In this document: one piece after another, positions 7,030 to 14,954 of the stretch
Position numbering within the stretch: position 1 is the first letter of the stretch
How the letters are laid out: every line of letters starts with the position of its first letter
From: an uncultured Parafilimonas sp.
Lineage (GTDB): Bacteria; Bacteroidota; Bacteroidia; Chitinophagales; Chitinophagaceae
Length of the DNA stretch: 20,136 bases
Reading direction: 5' to 3'
Assembly: GCA_937892395.1 (NCBI GenBank)
Contig: CALAGJ010000139.1
Location: 1 to 20,136, forward strand
Made by a program: the position numbers and the translations under genes
The notes under the pieces: generated by a model
Seen by the model: only the letters and a program-made list of their open reading frames with translations
Database searches by the model: none
What the model was told of the DNA's origin: nothing

Positions 7030-8391
7030 ATGGCGCTTGTAGATTTAGTCATGCCAAAGTTGGGTGAAAGTATAATGGAGGCCACCATTTTAAAATGGCA
7101 TAAAAAAGCGGGTGATACCATCAAACAAGATGAAACTGTTTTGGATATTGCCACAGACAAAGTAGATAGTGAAGTGCCCAGCACTGCTGCTGGCACACTG
7201 GCCGAGGTGTTATATAGTGAAAATGATGTTGTGGCCATAGGCACAGTTATAGCCCGTATAGAAACTGAAGTTGGGGCATCAGCCGTAACCATTCCACCGA
7301 ATAGTGTTTCGATTGTAGAAACTGCTGCACAAGCTCCAAAACAGGCACCTATTGAGAATGATGTACCATATATACCTCAACCCGTTGTGGCTACCAATGG
7401 CATCAATAAATCTAGATTTTACTCTCCACTTGTACTCACAATAGCCGGTACCGAAGGCGTGAGCATGACCGAATTAGAAACTATACCGGGAACCGGAAAT
7501 GAAGGTCGGGTTTCCAAAAAAGATATTTTGGCATACGTATCCGCAAAAAAAGCGGGGCAAACAATTGTAGCAAATAACGCATTGCCAGAATCAAATGTTC
7601 CAATGGCAATTGAGCCTGCGGCTAAACCAATTTTACAAACATCTACTCCATCTGCACCTGTGGTTGAGAAAGTATATGACGGTAATGTAGAAATTATTGA
7701 AATGGATCGCATGCGTAAGCTCATTGCAAAACACATGGTGGATAGTAAACACACAAGCCCACATGTAACCAGTTTTGCAGAAGCGGATGTAACCAATATG
7801 GTACTTTGGCGTGAAAAAGTAAAAAGAAATTTTGAGAAAGAAAATGGAACAAAACTTACGTTCACACCTATGTTCATAGACTGTTTAGTAAGGGTAATGA
7901 GAAAATATCCGATGATCAATAGCAGTTTAGATGGAGATAAAATAATTGTAAAAAAAGATTTGAATATTGGAATGGCCACAGCACTTCCTACTGGCAATTT
8001 GATAGTACCGGTAATAAAGAATGCCGATCATTTTAATATGGTTGGTTTAAGTAAATCAGTAAATGGGTTGGCAGAAGCTGCAAGAAGTAATAAGTTAAAG
8101 CCAGATGATACAGTTGGCGGTACATTTACATTGACCAATGTGGGCACTTTTGGAAGCCTGATGGGTACTCCAATTATCAATCAACCACAGGTAGCAATAA
8201 TGGCTGTGGGTGCTATCAAGAAAAGGCCAGTTGTCATAGAAACAGAACAAGGAGACACCATTGGCATCAGACACATGATGTATTTATCTCTAAGCTATGA
8301 TCATAGAATAGTAGATGGTAGCTTAGGAGCTTCATTCCTAACTGCAGTAGCAAAGGAATTTGAGGGATGGGATCTGGAAAGGGGGGTGTAG
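7030..8391 (+). CDS. Dihydrolipoamide acyltransferase, E2 subunit of a 2-oxo-acid dehydrogenase complex
   Basis: 453 residues from the ATG at 7030; a TTG two codons earlier is less likely. Domains: lipoyl domain residues 1-76 with the lipoylated Lys44 in D-I-A-T-D-K-V-D-S; a variable linker; peripheral subunit-binding domain about 128-170 (Y-S-P-L-V-L-T-I-A ... G-R-V-S-K-K-D-I-L); a second Ala/Pro-containing linker; catalytic domain about 220-453 with D-H425-R-I-V-D429-G. It carries the acyl group on lipoyl-Lys and passes it to CoA in the cytoplasm. Only one lipoyl domain is present. The motifs do not separate branched-chain (Bkd-type), pyruvate and 2-oxoglutarate E2s with certainty; the D-K-V-D-S-E-V-P-S form resembles the branched-chain/generic type of Bacteroidota. 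E1 and E3 genes are not adjacent, so it is a solitary gene here. Confidence 0.92.
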   Translation: MALVDLVMPKLGESIMEATILKWHKKAGDTIKQDETVLDIATDKVDSEVPSTAAGTLAEVLYSENDVVAIGTVIARIETEVGASAVTIPPNSVSIVETAAQAPKQAPIENDVPYIPQPVVATNGINKSRFYSPLVLTIAGTEGVSMTELETIPGTGNEGRVSKKDILAYVSAKKAGQTIVANNALPESNVPMAIEPAAKPILQTSTPSAPVVEKVYDGNVEIIEMDRMRKLIAKHMVDSKHTSPHVTSFAEADVTNMVLWREKVKRNFEKENGTKLTFTPMFIDCLVRVMRKYPMINSSLDGDKIIVKKDLNIGMATALPTGNLIVPVIKNADHFNMVGLSKSVNGLAEAARSNKLKPDDTVGGTFTLTNVGTFGSLMGTPIINQPQVAIMAVGAIKKRPVVIETEQGDTIGIRHMMYLSLSYDHRIVDGSLGASFLTAVAKEFEGWDLERGV

Positions 8392-8448
8392 CTTTTTATC
8401 CATTATCATCTTATTTTCTGATTTTAAATCACAACATTAACCGAATAA

Positions 8449-8544
8449 ATGAAACCAATATTAACCATAATAATACCTTGTTATAATCAAGGGCATTATT
8501 TGGGGGAATGTATTGGGTCTTTTGTTTCTTTAACTTTTAATTAG
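8449..8544 (+). pseudogene. Truncated GT2 glycosyltransferase remnant (31 codons)
   Basis: From the ATG at 8449 the frame reads M-K-P-I-L-T-I-I-I-P-C-Y-N-Q-G-H-Y-L-G-E, then C-I-G-S-F-V-S-L-T-F-N and stop (TAG 8542-8544). This is the standard N-terminus of a GT2 enzyme: the I-I-I-P-C-Y-N strand and loop, Y-L-x-E-C-I-x-S helix and S-x-T-F-N turn. A full enzyme needs 200 or more further residues, including the D-D-G-S and DxD donor motifs. None follow in any forward frame; rfbF begins 27 bases later. It is a gene fragment, probably left by recombination when the downstream cassette arrived. It may be translated but would not be active. Confidence 0.75.
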
Positions 8545-8571
8545 TCCACAACCTTTATTGAATTTTTGAAT

Positions 8572-9348
8572 ATGAAAGTTGTAATCTTTGCGGGTGGGTT
8601 AGGAACAAGAATTTCAGAAGAAACAGATATAAGGCCAAAGCCAATGGTTGAAATTGGGGGTAAGCCAGTGTTATGGCATATAATGAAAATTTATAGCCAT
8701 TATGGATTTAATGATTTTGTCATTTGTCTCGGATATAAAGGATACGTGATAAAAGAATATTTCATGAATTATTTTTTGCACAATGCAGACATTACGCTTG
8801 ACCTATCAAATAATAAAATGGAGGTGCATGGCACCAATTCGGAATCATTTAAAGTAACATTGGTAGAAACAGGTTCTGATACAAAAACAGCAGGACGTTT
8901 GCAAAGGGTAAAAAAATATGTGGATGGCGAAGATTTTATGCTTACTTATGGAGATGGAGTTAGCGATGTGGATATAAAAGCATTATTGGAGCATCATACT
9001 AGAAGTAATAAAATAGCTACAGTAACAGCAGTGAGGCTTGATGCAAGATTTGGCGGTATGGATTTGAATGAGACGGGAATTGTAACATCTTTTCGAGAAA
9101 AGACTAAAGATGAAAGCAAATGGATCAATGGCGGTTTTTTTGTTTTAAAACCTGAAGTCTTCACTTACATGAAGAATGATATGACAAATATGATGTGGGA
9201 GGATGAACCGCTGGAAAAGTTAAGTTCGGATGGACAATTAGCAGCTTATTGCCACAAAGGTTTTTGGAAACCAATGGATGCATTAAGAGACAAGATTGAA
9301 CTGGAACAGCTTTGGCATAGTGGCAAAGCAAAATGGAAAGTTTGGTAA
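8572..9348 (+). CDS. rfbF: Glucose-1-phosphate cytidylyltransferase
   Basis: 258 residues from the ATG at 8572, matching the usual ~257 of the family; an in-frame TTG six bases upstream is less likely. It makes CDP-glucose from CTP and glucose-1-phosphate, the first step of CDP-linked 6-deoxy-sugar synthesis. Motifs: nucleotidyltransferase loop G8-G-L-G-T-R13 with R21-P-K-P-M-V-E-I-G-G-K-P, W35-H-I-M-K-I-Y-S-H-Y-G, metal-binding Y-G-D128-G-V-S-D132, and W-I-N-G-G-F-F-V. These distinguish it from glucose-1-phosphate thymidylyl- or uridylyltransferases. It is the first complete gene after the GT2 remnant and is coupled by a one-base stop/start overlap to rfbG, the enzyme that uses its product. 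Confidence 0.95.
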   Translation: MKVVIFAGGLGTRISEETDIRPKPMVEIGGKPVLWHIMKIYSHYGFNDFVICLGYKGYVIKEYFMNYFLHNADITLDLSNNKMEVHGTNSESFKVTLVETGSDTKTAGRLQRVKKYVDGEDFMLTYGDGVSDVDIKALLEHHTRSNKIATVTAVRLDARFGGMDLNETGIVTSFREKTKDESKWINGGFFVLKPEVFTYMKNDMTNMMWEDEPLEKLSSDGQLAAYCHKGFWKPMDALRDKIELEQLWHSGKAKWKVW

Positions 9349-10415
9349 TGAAAGAAAATATCTCCAACTATTATAAAGGCAAAAAAGTTTTTGTAACAGG
9401 CCACACCGGTTTTAAAGGTGCATGGTTTATTACATGGCTGCATCAATTAGGTGCGGATGTGAAAGGATTTGCATTGTTACCAGAAGATAAGAATGGCTTA
9501 TTCAATATTATCAAAGATAAATTTTCTTTTGAGCATGTTGTTGGTGATATAAAAGATAAGGAGTTGATTGAAAAAGAGATCATCGGTTTTCAACCAGATT
9601 TCATTTTTCATTTAGCAGCTCAGGCATTGGTAAGAAGGAGTTATCAAATTCCTTCTGAAACATTTGAAGTAAATGCAGTAGGCACTGCCAATGTGCTGGA
9701 AGCAGTCTATAAGTTAAAAAAGAAGTGTACAAATGTTATTATTACAACAGATAAAGTATACGAAAATACAGAGTCTGATTATTTATACAAAGAAGATGAC
9801 AGGCTGGGAGGTTATGATCCATACAGTGCAAGTAAAGCTGCTACAGAAATTGTGATCAGTTCTTTCAGAAATTCTTTTTTCAATATTAATGATTACAGCA
9901 ACCATCAAAAAGCAATCATCAGTGCACGGGCCGGAAATGTAATTGGTGGCGGTGACTGGAGTAAAGACAGGATTGTACCGGACATTGTGAGGGCACTGAT
10001 GAATAATGAAAAAATATTTGTACGCAATCCGCATGCAGTACGCCCCTGGCAGCATGTACTGGAGCCACTGGGTGGCTATTTGTTGATTGGTATGCTGGCT
10101 GATATAGATGCTACAGCATTTTCAGGTGCATACAATTTTGGGCCATTGCCAGATGATCATTTACCGGTGAAAGATTTGGTGGAAACAGCTATAAAATGCT
10201 GGGGTAGTGGTGAGTGGATAAATGGGTATGATGCTACTCAACCGCATGAGACAGGCCTGTTACAACTGTCAATTGCCAAAGCAATAAAAGTCTTGGGATG
10301 GGAACCCAAATTAAACAGCAAGGAAGCGATTGAATGGACAATTGATTGGTATAAACAGTCATCAATGGCAGTGTATGATTTTACACTTCAGCAAATAAAT
10401 CATTACCTACGATGA
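9348..10415 (+). CDS. rfbG: CDP-glucose 4,6-dehydratase
   Basis: 355 residues. The ATG at 9348 shares one base with the rfbF stop (TAATG) and follows a GGAAAG purine run, so it is preferred over the ATG at 9333. Extended SDR fold: NAD-binding G18-H-T-G-F-K-G24-A-W, the G-H-T-G-F-K-G variant being typical of CDP-glucose dehydratases; T-T-D-K-V-Y-E-N; catalytic Y159-S-A-S-K163; and later R-A-G-N-V-I-G-G-G-D-W and R-P-W-Q-H-V-L-E. It converts CDP-glucose to CDP-4-dehydro-6-deoxyglucose in the cytoplasm using tightly bound NAD. Its stop overlaps the next start by four bases. This 4-keto product is the branch point for the epimerase, methyltransferase and reductase that follow. Confidence 0.95.
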   Translation: MKENISNYYKGKKVFVTGHTGFKGAWFITWLHQLGADVKGFALLPEDKNGLFNIIKDKFSFEHVVGDIKDKELIEKEIIGFQPDFIFHLAAQALVRRSYQIPSETFEVNAVGTANVLEAVYKLKKKCTNVIITTDKVYENTESDYLYKEDDRLGGYDPYSASKAATEIVISSFRNSFFNINDYSNHQKAIISARAGNVIGGGDWSKDRIVPDIVRALMNNEKIFVRNPHAVRPWQHVLEPLGGYLLIGMLADIDATAFSGAYNFGPLPDDHLPVKDLVETAIKCWGSGEWINGYDATQPHETGLLQLSIAKAIKVLGWEPKLNSKEAIEWTIDWYKQSSMAVYDFTLQQINHYLR

Positions 10416-10957
10416 CTTTTATTGAAACAATACTTAAAGGAAGTTATGTTATTTCATTAAAGCCATTTAATGATAACCGTGGTTGGTTTGCAAGAACTTA
10501 TTGTAAAAAAGAATTTGCTGAGATAGGCCATAATAAAGAATGGGTGCAGATGAATCATTCTTTCACAGCCGAAAAAGGAACAGTGAGAGGGATACATTTT
10601 CAACATCCCCCATTTAGTGAAATAAAAATGATACGCTGTATTGCTGGTGCAGTGCTTGATGTAATTGTTGATATAAGACAAGGCTCGCCAACATTTTTGC
10701 AACATGTGAGCGTGGAATTATCAGCGTCAAATAAGCAAATGATGTATATCCCGGTAGGCTTTGCCCATGGGTTTCAAACACTGGAAGAAAACACAGAACT
10801 AATTTATCATCATTCCGAATATTACCAGCCAAGTGTGGAAGGAGGACTGAAATACAATGATGCTATTTTAAATATTAAGTGGCAGTTGCCGACAATAAAT
10901 ATTTCTGAAAGAGATAATGATCATCCATTATTAGATGGGAATTTTAAAGGGATTTAA
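10412..10957 (+). CDS. RmlC-like 3,5-epimerase acting on a 4-keto-6-deoxy sugar nucleotide
   Basis: 181 residues, usual for the RmlC/dTDP-4-dehydrorhamnose 3,5-epimerase cupin family. Residues seen: D21-N-R-G-W-F near the N-terminus, R59-G-I-H62-F-Q with the catalytic base His62, D-V-I-V-D-I-R, Y112-I-P-V-G-F-A-H-G-F, and the two tyrosines Y132 and Y138 of the Y-H-H-S-E-Y-Y block that corresponds to Y-K-T-T-D-Y-Y in RmlC. The key acid-base set is thus retained. General similarity would suggest dTDP-rhamnose synthesis, but there is no rmlA, rmlB or rmlD nearby and it is fused into an operon with rfbF and rfbG, so the substrate is more likely a CDP-4-keto-6-deoxyhexose, before or after C-methylation. 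Whether it inverts C3, C5 or both cannot be read. Confidence 0.85.
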   Translation: MTFIETILKGSYVISLKPFNDNRGWFARTYCKKEFAEIGHNKEWVQMNHSFTAEKGTVRGIHFQHPPFSEIKMIRCIAGAVLDVIVDIRQGSPTFLQHVSVELSASNKQMMYIPVGFAHGFQTLEENTELIYHHSEYYQPSVEGGLKYNDAILNIKWQLPTINISERDNDHPLLDGNFKGI

Positions 10958-10959
10958 TT

Positions 10960-12186
10960 ATGCAATGCAGATTTTGTAAAACTGAACTTACACATGATTT
11001 TATTGATCTGGTAAATTCACCAGCTTCAAATTCCTTTTTAACTGCAGAACAGTTGAATGAGCCTGAAATGTTTTACCCGTTGAAGGTCTATACCTGCCAC
11101 AATTGTTTTTTAGTGCAGTTGGATGAATACAAAAAGTCTGATGCCATTTTCGACAGCAACTATCTTTACTTTTCATCATATAGCACAAGTTGGCTTAAGC
11201 ATGCAAAGGCTTATACTGAAATGATGACAAGGCGTTTTGGCTACACAAACAATTCGCTTGTAATTGAAGTGGCTTCCAACGATGGTTATTTGCTGCAATA
11301 TTTTCATCAAAATAATATTCCCGTTCTCGGTATTGAGCCAACTGCCAATACTGCAGAAGCTGCAAAAGAAAAAGGCGTAGAAACTGTGGTGGATTTTTTT
11401 GGTATGAGACTGGCAAAAGAGCTGGTAAAAAAAAATATAAAAGCAAATTTATTGCTGGGCAATAATGTACTGGCACATGTACCGGATATTGTGGACTTTG
11501 TGGGTGGTATGAAAATTATCTTGAAAGAAAATGGTGTTATTACAATGGAGTTTCCTCACCTGATGCAACTGGTGGACAATAACCAGTTTGATACTATCTA
11601 TCATGAGCATTTTTCTTATCTTTCTTTCACTACTGTAAAACAGATTTTTGAGTCACTGGGTTTGCAAATGTTTGATGTGGATCAAATACCAACACATGGA
11701 GGCTCATTGAGAATCTATGCAAAACACAAGGAAGATTCTTCAAAAGAAATAAGCCCAAATGTAAACGCGGTCCTTAATTTAGAAACTTCGAAGGGAATGA
11801 ATACCCTTGAATACTACAATGGCTTTCAGCAAAAAGCATTGAAAGTAAAACTTGATTTTCTTTCTTTTTTAATTATGCAAAAGAAGGCTGGCAAAAAAAT
11901 AGCTGCTTATGGCGCTGCTGCCAAAGGGAACACACTGTTGAATTTTTGTGGAGTAAAAAATGATTTATTGGATTTTATTGTGGACGCAAATCCACACAAA
12001 CAAAATAAATTTTTGCCTGCCAGCCACATTCCTGTTATGAATGAAGAATATTTAAGAGATATAAAACCGGAATATATTATCATTCTTCCATGGAATTTGA
12101 AAGATGAAATAACACAGCAGTTGAGTTATATAAAAGAATGGGGTGGAAAGTTTGTCGTGCCTATACCATCATTGCAAACTCAATAA
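10960..12186 (+). CDS. SAM-dependent sugar C-methyltransferase (TylCIII/NovU type)
   Basis: 408 residues, the usual length for these three-domain enzymes. An N-terminal zinc module has C3-x2-C6 and C46-x2-C49. The central class I SAM fold has V-I-E103-V-A-S-N-D-G109-Y-L-L, and the segment Y214-H-E-H217-F-S-Y is the catalytic Y-H-E-H-F block of this family. The C-terminal domain (about 310-408) has the A-A-Y-G-A-A-A-K-G-N-T-L-L-N motif of the C-methyltransferase C-terminal domain. Known members (TylCIII, NovU, TcaB9) methylate carbon next to the keto group of a nucleotide 4-keto-6-deoxy sugar. Two bases separate it from the epimerase and one from the reductase. Predicted role: C-methylation, probably at C3, of the CDP-4-keto-6-deoxyhexose. 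The carbon position is inference. Confidence 0.88.
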   Translation: MQCRFCKTELTHDFIDLVNSPASNSFLTAEQLNEPEMFYPLKVYTCHNCFLVQLDEYKKSDAIFDSNYLYFSSYSTSWLKHAKAYTEMMTRRFGYTNNSLVIEVASNDGYLLQYFHQNNIPVLGIEPTANTAEAAKEKGVETVVDFFGMRLAKELVKKNIKANLLLGNNVLAHVPDIVDFVGGMKIILKENGVITMEFPHLMQLVDNNQFDTIYHEHFSYLSFTTVKQIFESLGLQMFDVDQIPTHGGSLRIYAKHKEDSSKEISPNVNAVLNLETSKGMNTLEYYNGFQQKALKVKLDFLSFLIMQKKAGKKIAAYGAAAKGNTLLNFCGVKNDLLDFIVDANPHKQNKFLPASHIPVMNEEYLRDIKPEYIIILPWNLKDEITQQLSYIKEWGGKFVVPIPSLQTQ

Positions 12187-12187
12187 A

Positions 12188-13048
12188 ATGGAGCAAAAAA
12201 TTTTAGTTACTGGTGCTACTGGCTTTATTGGAACTTATGTGGTATGCGAATTACTATCACGGGGTATTAATGTAATAGCAACATCATCCTCAGAAGAAGT
12301 TGCAAAATGCAAAGAGTGGTTCAATGAAGTAAAATATATCCCTTTTAATATTTTAGAATTTAATAGCAAAATCAATTACTTTAGTTTTTTTAATCAACCC
12401 GACAGAGTCATCCATTTGGCTTGGGGAGGATTATCAAATTTTAAAGAGGAATTTCATATTGCAAAAAACTTTCCATATCATAAAGCATTTTTAGAAAATT
12501 TATTAATCAACGGTTTAAAGGATTTATCTGTTACAGGTACTTGTCTTGAATATGGGTTAGTTGAAGGCTGTCTTACCGAAACAATGATTGGTAAACCCTC
12601 TACTAATTATGCTATAGCAAAAGACTTATTGAGAAAAGAAATAGAGAAACTTGTGCCACAGTATGCATTTGAGTTTAAATGGATACGTTTATTTTACATG
12701 TATGGAAAAGGCCAAAGCCCAAAATCCTTAATTTCACAATTAGATATAGCAATTGATAGTGGAAAAAGTGTATTTAATATGAGTGGAGGTGAACAGAAAA
12801 GGGATTTTTTACCGGTAAGAATTGTTGCTAAAAATATTGTATCCATTGCTCTTCAATCAAATGTGAGCGGTATAATAAATAACTGTAGTGGAAATCCAAT
12901 TAAAATCAAAGATTTTGTAAAAAAATATATTGAGCTCAAAAATGTTGATTTAAAATTAAATTTAGGATACTTTCCTTATCCAGATTATGAACCGATGGAG
13001 TTTTGGGGTGATATTAAAAAATTAAAAAAAATAGTTGAAAATGATTAA
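12188..13048 (+). CDS. NAD(P)-dependent SDR sugar epimerase/reductase
   Basis: 286 residues. The ATG at 12188 lies one base after the methyltransferase stop; an ATG at 12143 would extend the protein back into that gene with a sequence unlike any SDR start. The N-terminal Rossmann motif is G9-A-T-G-F-I-G15 and the catalytic pair is Y141-A-I-A-K145, so it is an extended or atypical SDR. In comparable CDP-sugar operons the gene after the methyltransferase reduces the 4-keto group to finish the sugar, and that is the likely role here; a 4-epimerase is the alternative. Codon use becomes visibly more A/T-rich from here to 14797 than in the glycan genes at 3785-5356. It overlaps the next gene by eight bases. 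Confidence 0.85.
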   Translation: MEQKILVTGATGFIGTYVVCELLSRGINVIATSSSEEVAKCKEWFNEVKYIPFNILEFNSKINYFSFFNQPDRVIHLAWGGLSNFKEEFHIAKNFPYHKAFLENLLINGLKDLSVTGTCLEYGLVEGCLTETMIGKPSTNYAIAKDLLRKEIEKLVPQYAFEFKWIRLFYMYGKGQSPKSLISQLDIAIDSGKSVFNMSGGEQKRDFLPVRIVAKNIVSIALQSNVSGIINNCSGNPIKIKDFVKKYIELKNVDLKLNLGYFPYPDYEPMEFWGDIKKLKKIVEND

Positions 13049-13778
13049 TCCAATTGAAACATTTAAAAAAGAAAGACAAGAACGAATTGATTCCAATGGT
13101 AAGAATAACAAATTGAAACTTGCGGCAAGACATTTCAATATAGAATCCAACAGTAGTAAATATTCTTATAATTTCTCTTGGTTAGGTAGACCTATTATTC
13201 AGTATCCACAGGATATGATTGCAATGCAGGAAATTATATGGGAAATAAAGCCAGATTTAATTATTGAAACTGGGATTGCCCATGGGGGTTCCTTGATTTA
13301 TTATTCGTCTCTCTTGGAATTGATTGGGAAGGGAGAAGTATTGGGGATTGATATTGATATACGATCTCACAATAAAGCTGAAATTATAGAACACCCAATG
13401 TATAAGCGCATAAATATGATTGAGGGTTCATCTTTAAATCTTTCCATCATTGAGCGGGTTCAAGAGTTTGCAAAAGGAAAGAAGACTGTGTTAGTATGTC
13501 TGGATTCAAATCATACAGAGCATCATGTTTTAATGGAAATGCGTCTGTATTCACCCTTTGTTACTGTTGGTTCTTACTTAGTTGTTTTTGATACTATAGT
13601 TGAGGATTTGCCAGAAGATTATTTTAAAGAAAAGAGGCCGTGGGGCATAGGGAATAACCCGAAAACGGCTGTAATGGAATTTCTAAAAGAAAATGATAAA
13701 TTTGAAATTGATTCAAGTATCAACAATAAGCTTTTAATTAGTGTAGCTCCAGATGGGTATTTAAAACGAATGAAATAA
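13041..13778 (+). CDS. CmcI-type (cephalosporin hydroxylase family) SAM methyltransferase
   Basis: 245 residues from the ATG at 13041, eight bases inside the upstream gene; an in-frame TTG two codons earlier is less likely. The family was named for cephalosporin hydroxylation, but members such as rhamnosyl O-methyltransferases methylate sugars. Visible blocks: L-I-I-E76-T-G-I-A-H-G-G-S for SAM binding, G-I-D-I-D-I-R, L-D155-S-N-H-T-E-H-H with likely metal-binding acidic and histidine residues, then V-V-F-D-T and R-P-W-G-I-G-N-N-P-K-T-A-V. The context of a completed deoxysugar pathway and a following glycosyltransferase favours O-methylation of a sugar or glycan. A beta-lactam role is not supported by any neighbour. 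Confidence 0.8.
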   Translation: MINPIETFKKERQERIDSNGKNNKLKLAARHFNIESNSSKYSYNFSWLGRPIIQYPQDMIAMQEIIWEIKPDLIIETGIAHGGSLIYYSSLLELIGKGEVLGIDIDIRSHNKAEIIEHPMYKRINMIEGSSLNLSIIERVQEFAKGKKTVLVCLDSNHTEHHVLMEMRLYSPFVTVGSYLVVFDTIVEDLPEDYFKEKRPWGIGNNPKTAVMEFLKENDKFEIDSSINNKLLISVAPDGYLKRMK

Positions 13779-13795
13779 AGTTTGAAAATATAAAT

Positions 13796-14797
13796 GTGAG
13801 AAAATTCAGTATTATACTACCTGTTAGGAATGGTGGCGAATATGTAAAGCAATGTATTTATAGTATACTATCCCAATCAGTACAAGACTTTAATTTAGAA
13901 ATTTTGGAGAACTGCAGTACTGATGGCACTTTGGAATGGATAAAATCCCTGAATGATGATAGAGTGAGAATTTACCCCTCTACTGAGCCATTAAGTATAG
14001 AGGCAAATTGGGCAAGAATTGTTTCAATTGAAAAGAATGAATTCATGACATTTTTAGGTCATGATGATATAATTGACAAAAATTTTCTTGAAGAAATGGA
14101 TACTTTAATTAAAAAGCATCCAAATGCGAGTTTATATCAAGCACATTTTAGGTATATTAATACAAATGGTCAAATCTTAAATGCATGTAAACCTATGGAT
14201 GAAGTGCAGCACAGTGAAGAATTTTTAGGTTTTTTTCTTTCTGGCATGTTTGATCTTTCAATTGGTCAAATGGTCAGATCAACGGATTTTGACTCAATTG
14301 GCGGTATTCCACCTTATCCAAACTTATTATTTGCAGACTTACAATTATGGATGGAGCTTGTACGGAAAAGTTATCGGGCTTGTACTAGGTCTGAATGCTG
14401 TTCTTATAGAATTCATCAACATAGTACAACCAATTCATCCTCAAAATTAAAATATTATTATGCATTTAATCGTATGATGGATTTTTTTTTAGAATTAAAG
14501 AAAGAAGAGAAATACTCAAATATTTTTATGAAATATGGTCTAAATTTTATAAAGCCATACTGTAAATCAATTCCACATCATTTATTGCAAATACCTAAAC
14601 ATCAAAGGAACAGTATTACTGTTTCTAAATGTATATTTGACCTCAAAAAGAAAATTGATATTTTGATACCAGAGAATGACTTTGACCCTACAAATGATTT
14701 TTACATAAGGATTGGAATTTTAATTGATAGTCATATCATCTTTCAAGTTCTTTTTTTATTTTTTAAGAAACTTTATCCTAAGCCATTGTTAAAATAA
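13796..14797 (+). CDS. Glycosyltransferase family 2 (GT2, GT-A fold)
   Basis: 333 residues with a GTG start at 13796; the nearby ATG at 13794 is out of frame and no other in-frame start precedes it. N-terminal F-S-I-I-L-P-V-R-N-G-G-E-Y-V and C-I-Y-S-I-L-S-Q-S are the GT2 nucleotide-binding strand and helix, followed by E-N-C-S-T-D-G-T and the donor/metal block G88-H-D90-D91. The middle has a W-M-E-L-V-R-K-S and a Y-R-I-H-Q-H-S-T segment usual in bacterial GT2 enzymes. No transmembrane segment is clear. It is the last gene of the cassette and the obvious candidate to transfer the CDP-sugar made upstream, though the link is by position only. Long A/T-rich codon runs suggest a history different from the left block. 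Confidence 0.88.
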   Translation: MRKFSIILPVRNGGEYVKQCIYSILSQSVQDFNLEILENCSTDGTLEWIKSLNDDRVRIYPSTEPLSIEANWARIVSIEKNEFMTFLGHDDIIDKNFLEEMDTLIKKHPNASLYQAHFRYINTNGQILNACKPMDEVQHSEEFLGFFLSGMFDLSIGQMVRSTDFDSIGGIPPYPNLLFADLQLWMELVRKSYRACTRSECCSYRIHQHSTTNSSSKLKYYYAFNRMMDFFLELKKEEKYSNIFMKYGLNFIKPYCKSIPHHLLQIPKHQRNSITVSKCIFDLKKKIDILIPENDFDPTNDFYIRIGILIDSHIIFQVLFLFFKKLYPKPLLK

Positions 14798-14827
14798 TTG
14801 AAAAATTATATTTATTTTATAGTGTCT

Positions 14828-14854
14828 TAAATTTTGATTTTTTAGCAAAATTTA
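14828..14854. terminator. A/T-rich hairpin after the sugar cassette, possible terminator
   Basis: TAAATTTTG (14828-14836) and CAAAATTTA (14846-14854) are exact complements around a nine-base loop. It follows the last cassette gene by 30 bases and precedes the next gene, a fitting place for a terminator, but the stem is weak and no T-run follows it on the + strand. Confidence 0.35.
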
Positions 14855-14954
14855 GTAAAAAAATATTCAACTTATTTCAGCTTTTTTACTTAAGTTTACA
14901 TAAATTACAGCAACCAAAAAATTCAACTTTAATAGAATCAACTCAATTTGTTTT

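Noticed and set aside
7419..7997. Open frame of 192 codons on the - strand opposite the E2 gene
   Set aside because: It mirrors a well-supported gene; its composition is explained by the opposite codons.
8449..8571. Frameshifted but otherwise complete GT2 gene
   Set aside because: None of the forward frames after 8544 shows the next GT2 motifs, and rfbF coding begins at 8572.
9333..9347. Earlier ATG for rfbG
   Set aside because: The ATG at 9348 forms a stop/start overlap and has a GGAAAG purine run at suitable distance, while the earlier ATG would itself contain that run.
10412..10957. dTDP-rhamnose pathway (RmlC) reading
   Set aside because: No rmlA, rmlB or rmlD is present; the partners are CDP-glucose enzymes.
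12143..12187. Upstream ATG giving the SDR protein 15 extra residues
   Set aside because: It lies inside the methyltransferase gene and the added residues (M-E-S-L-S-C-L-Y-H-H...) do not resemble an SDR start; the ATG at 12188 puts the Rossmann glycine motif at the normal place.
13041..13778. Cephalosporin or antibiotic biosynthesis
   Set aside because: Only the family name points there; neighbours are all sugar and glycan genes.
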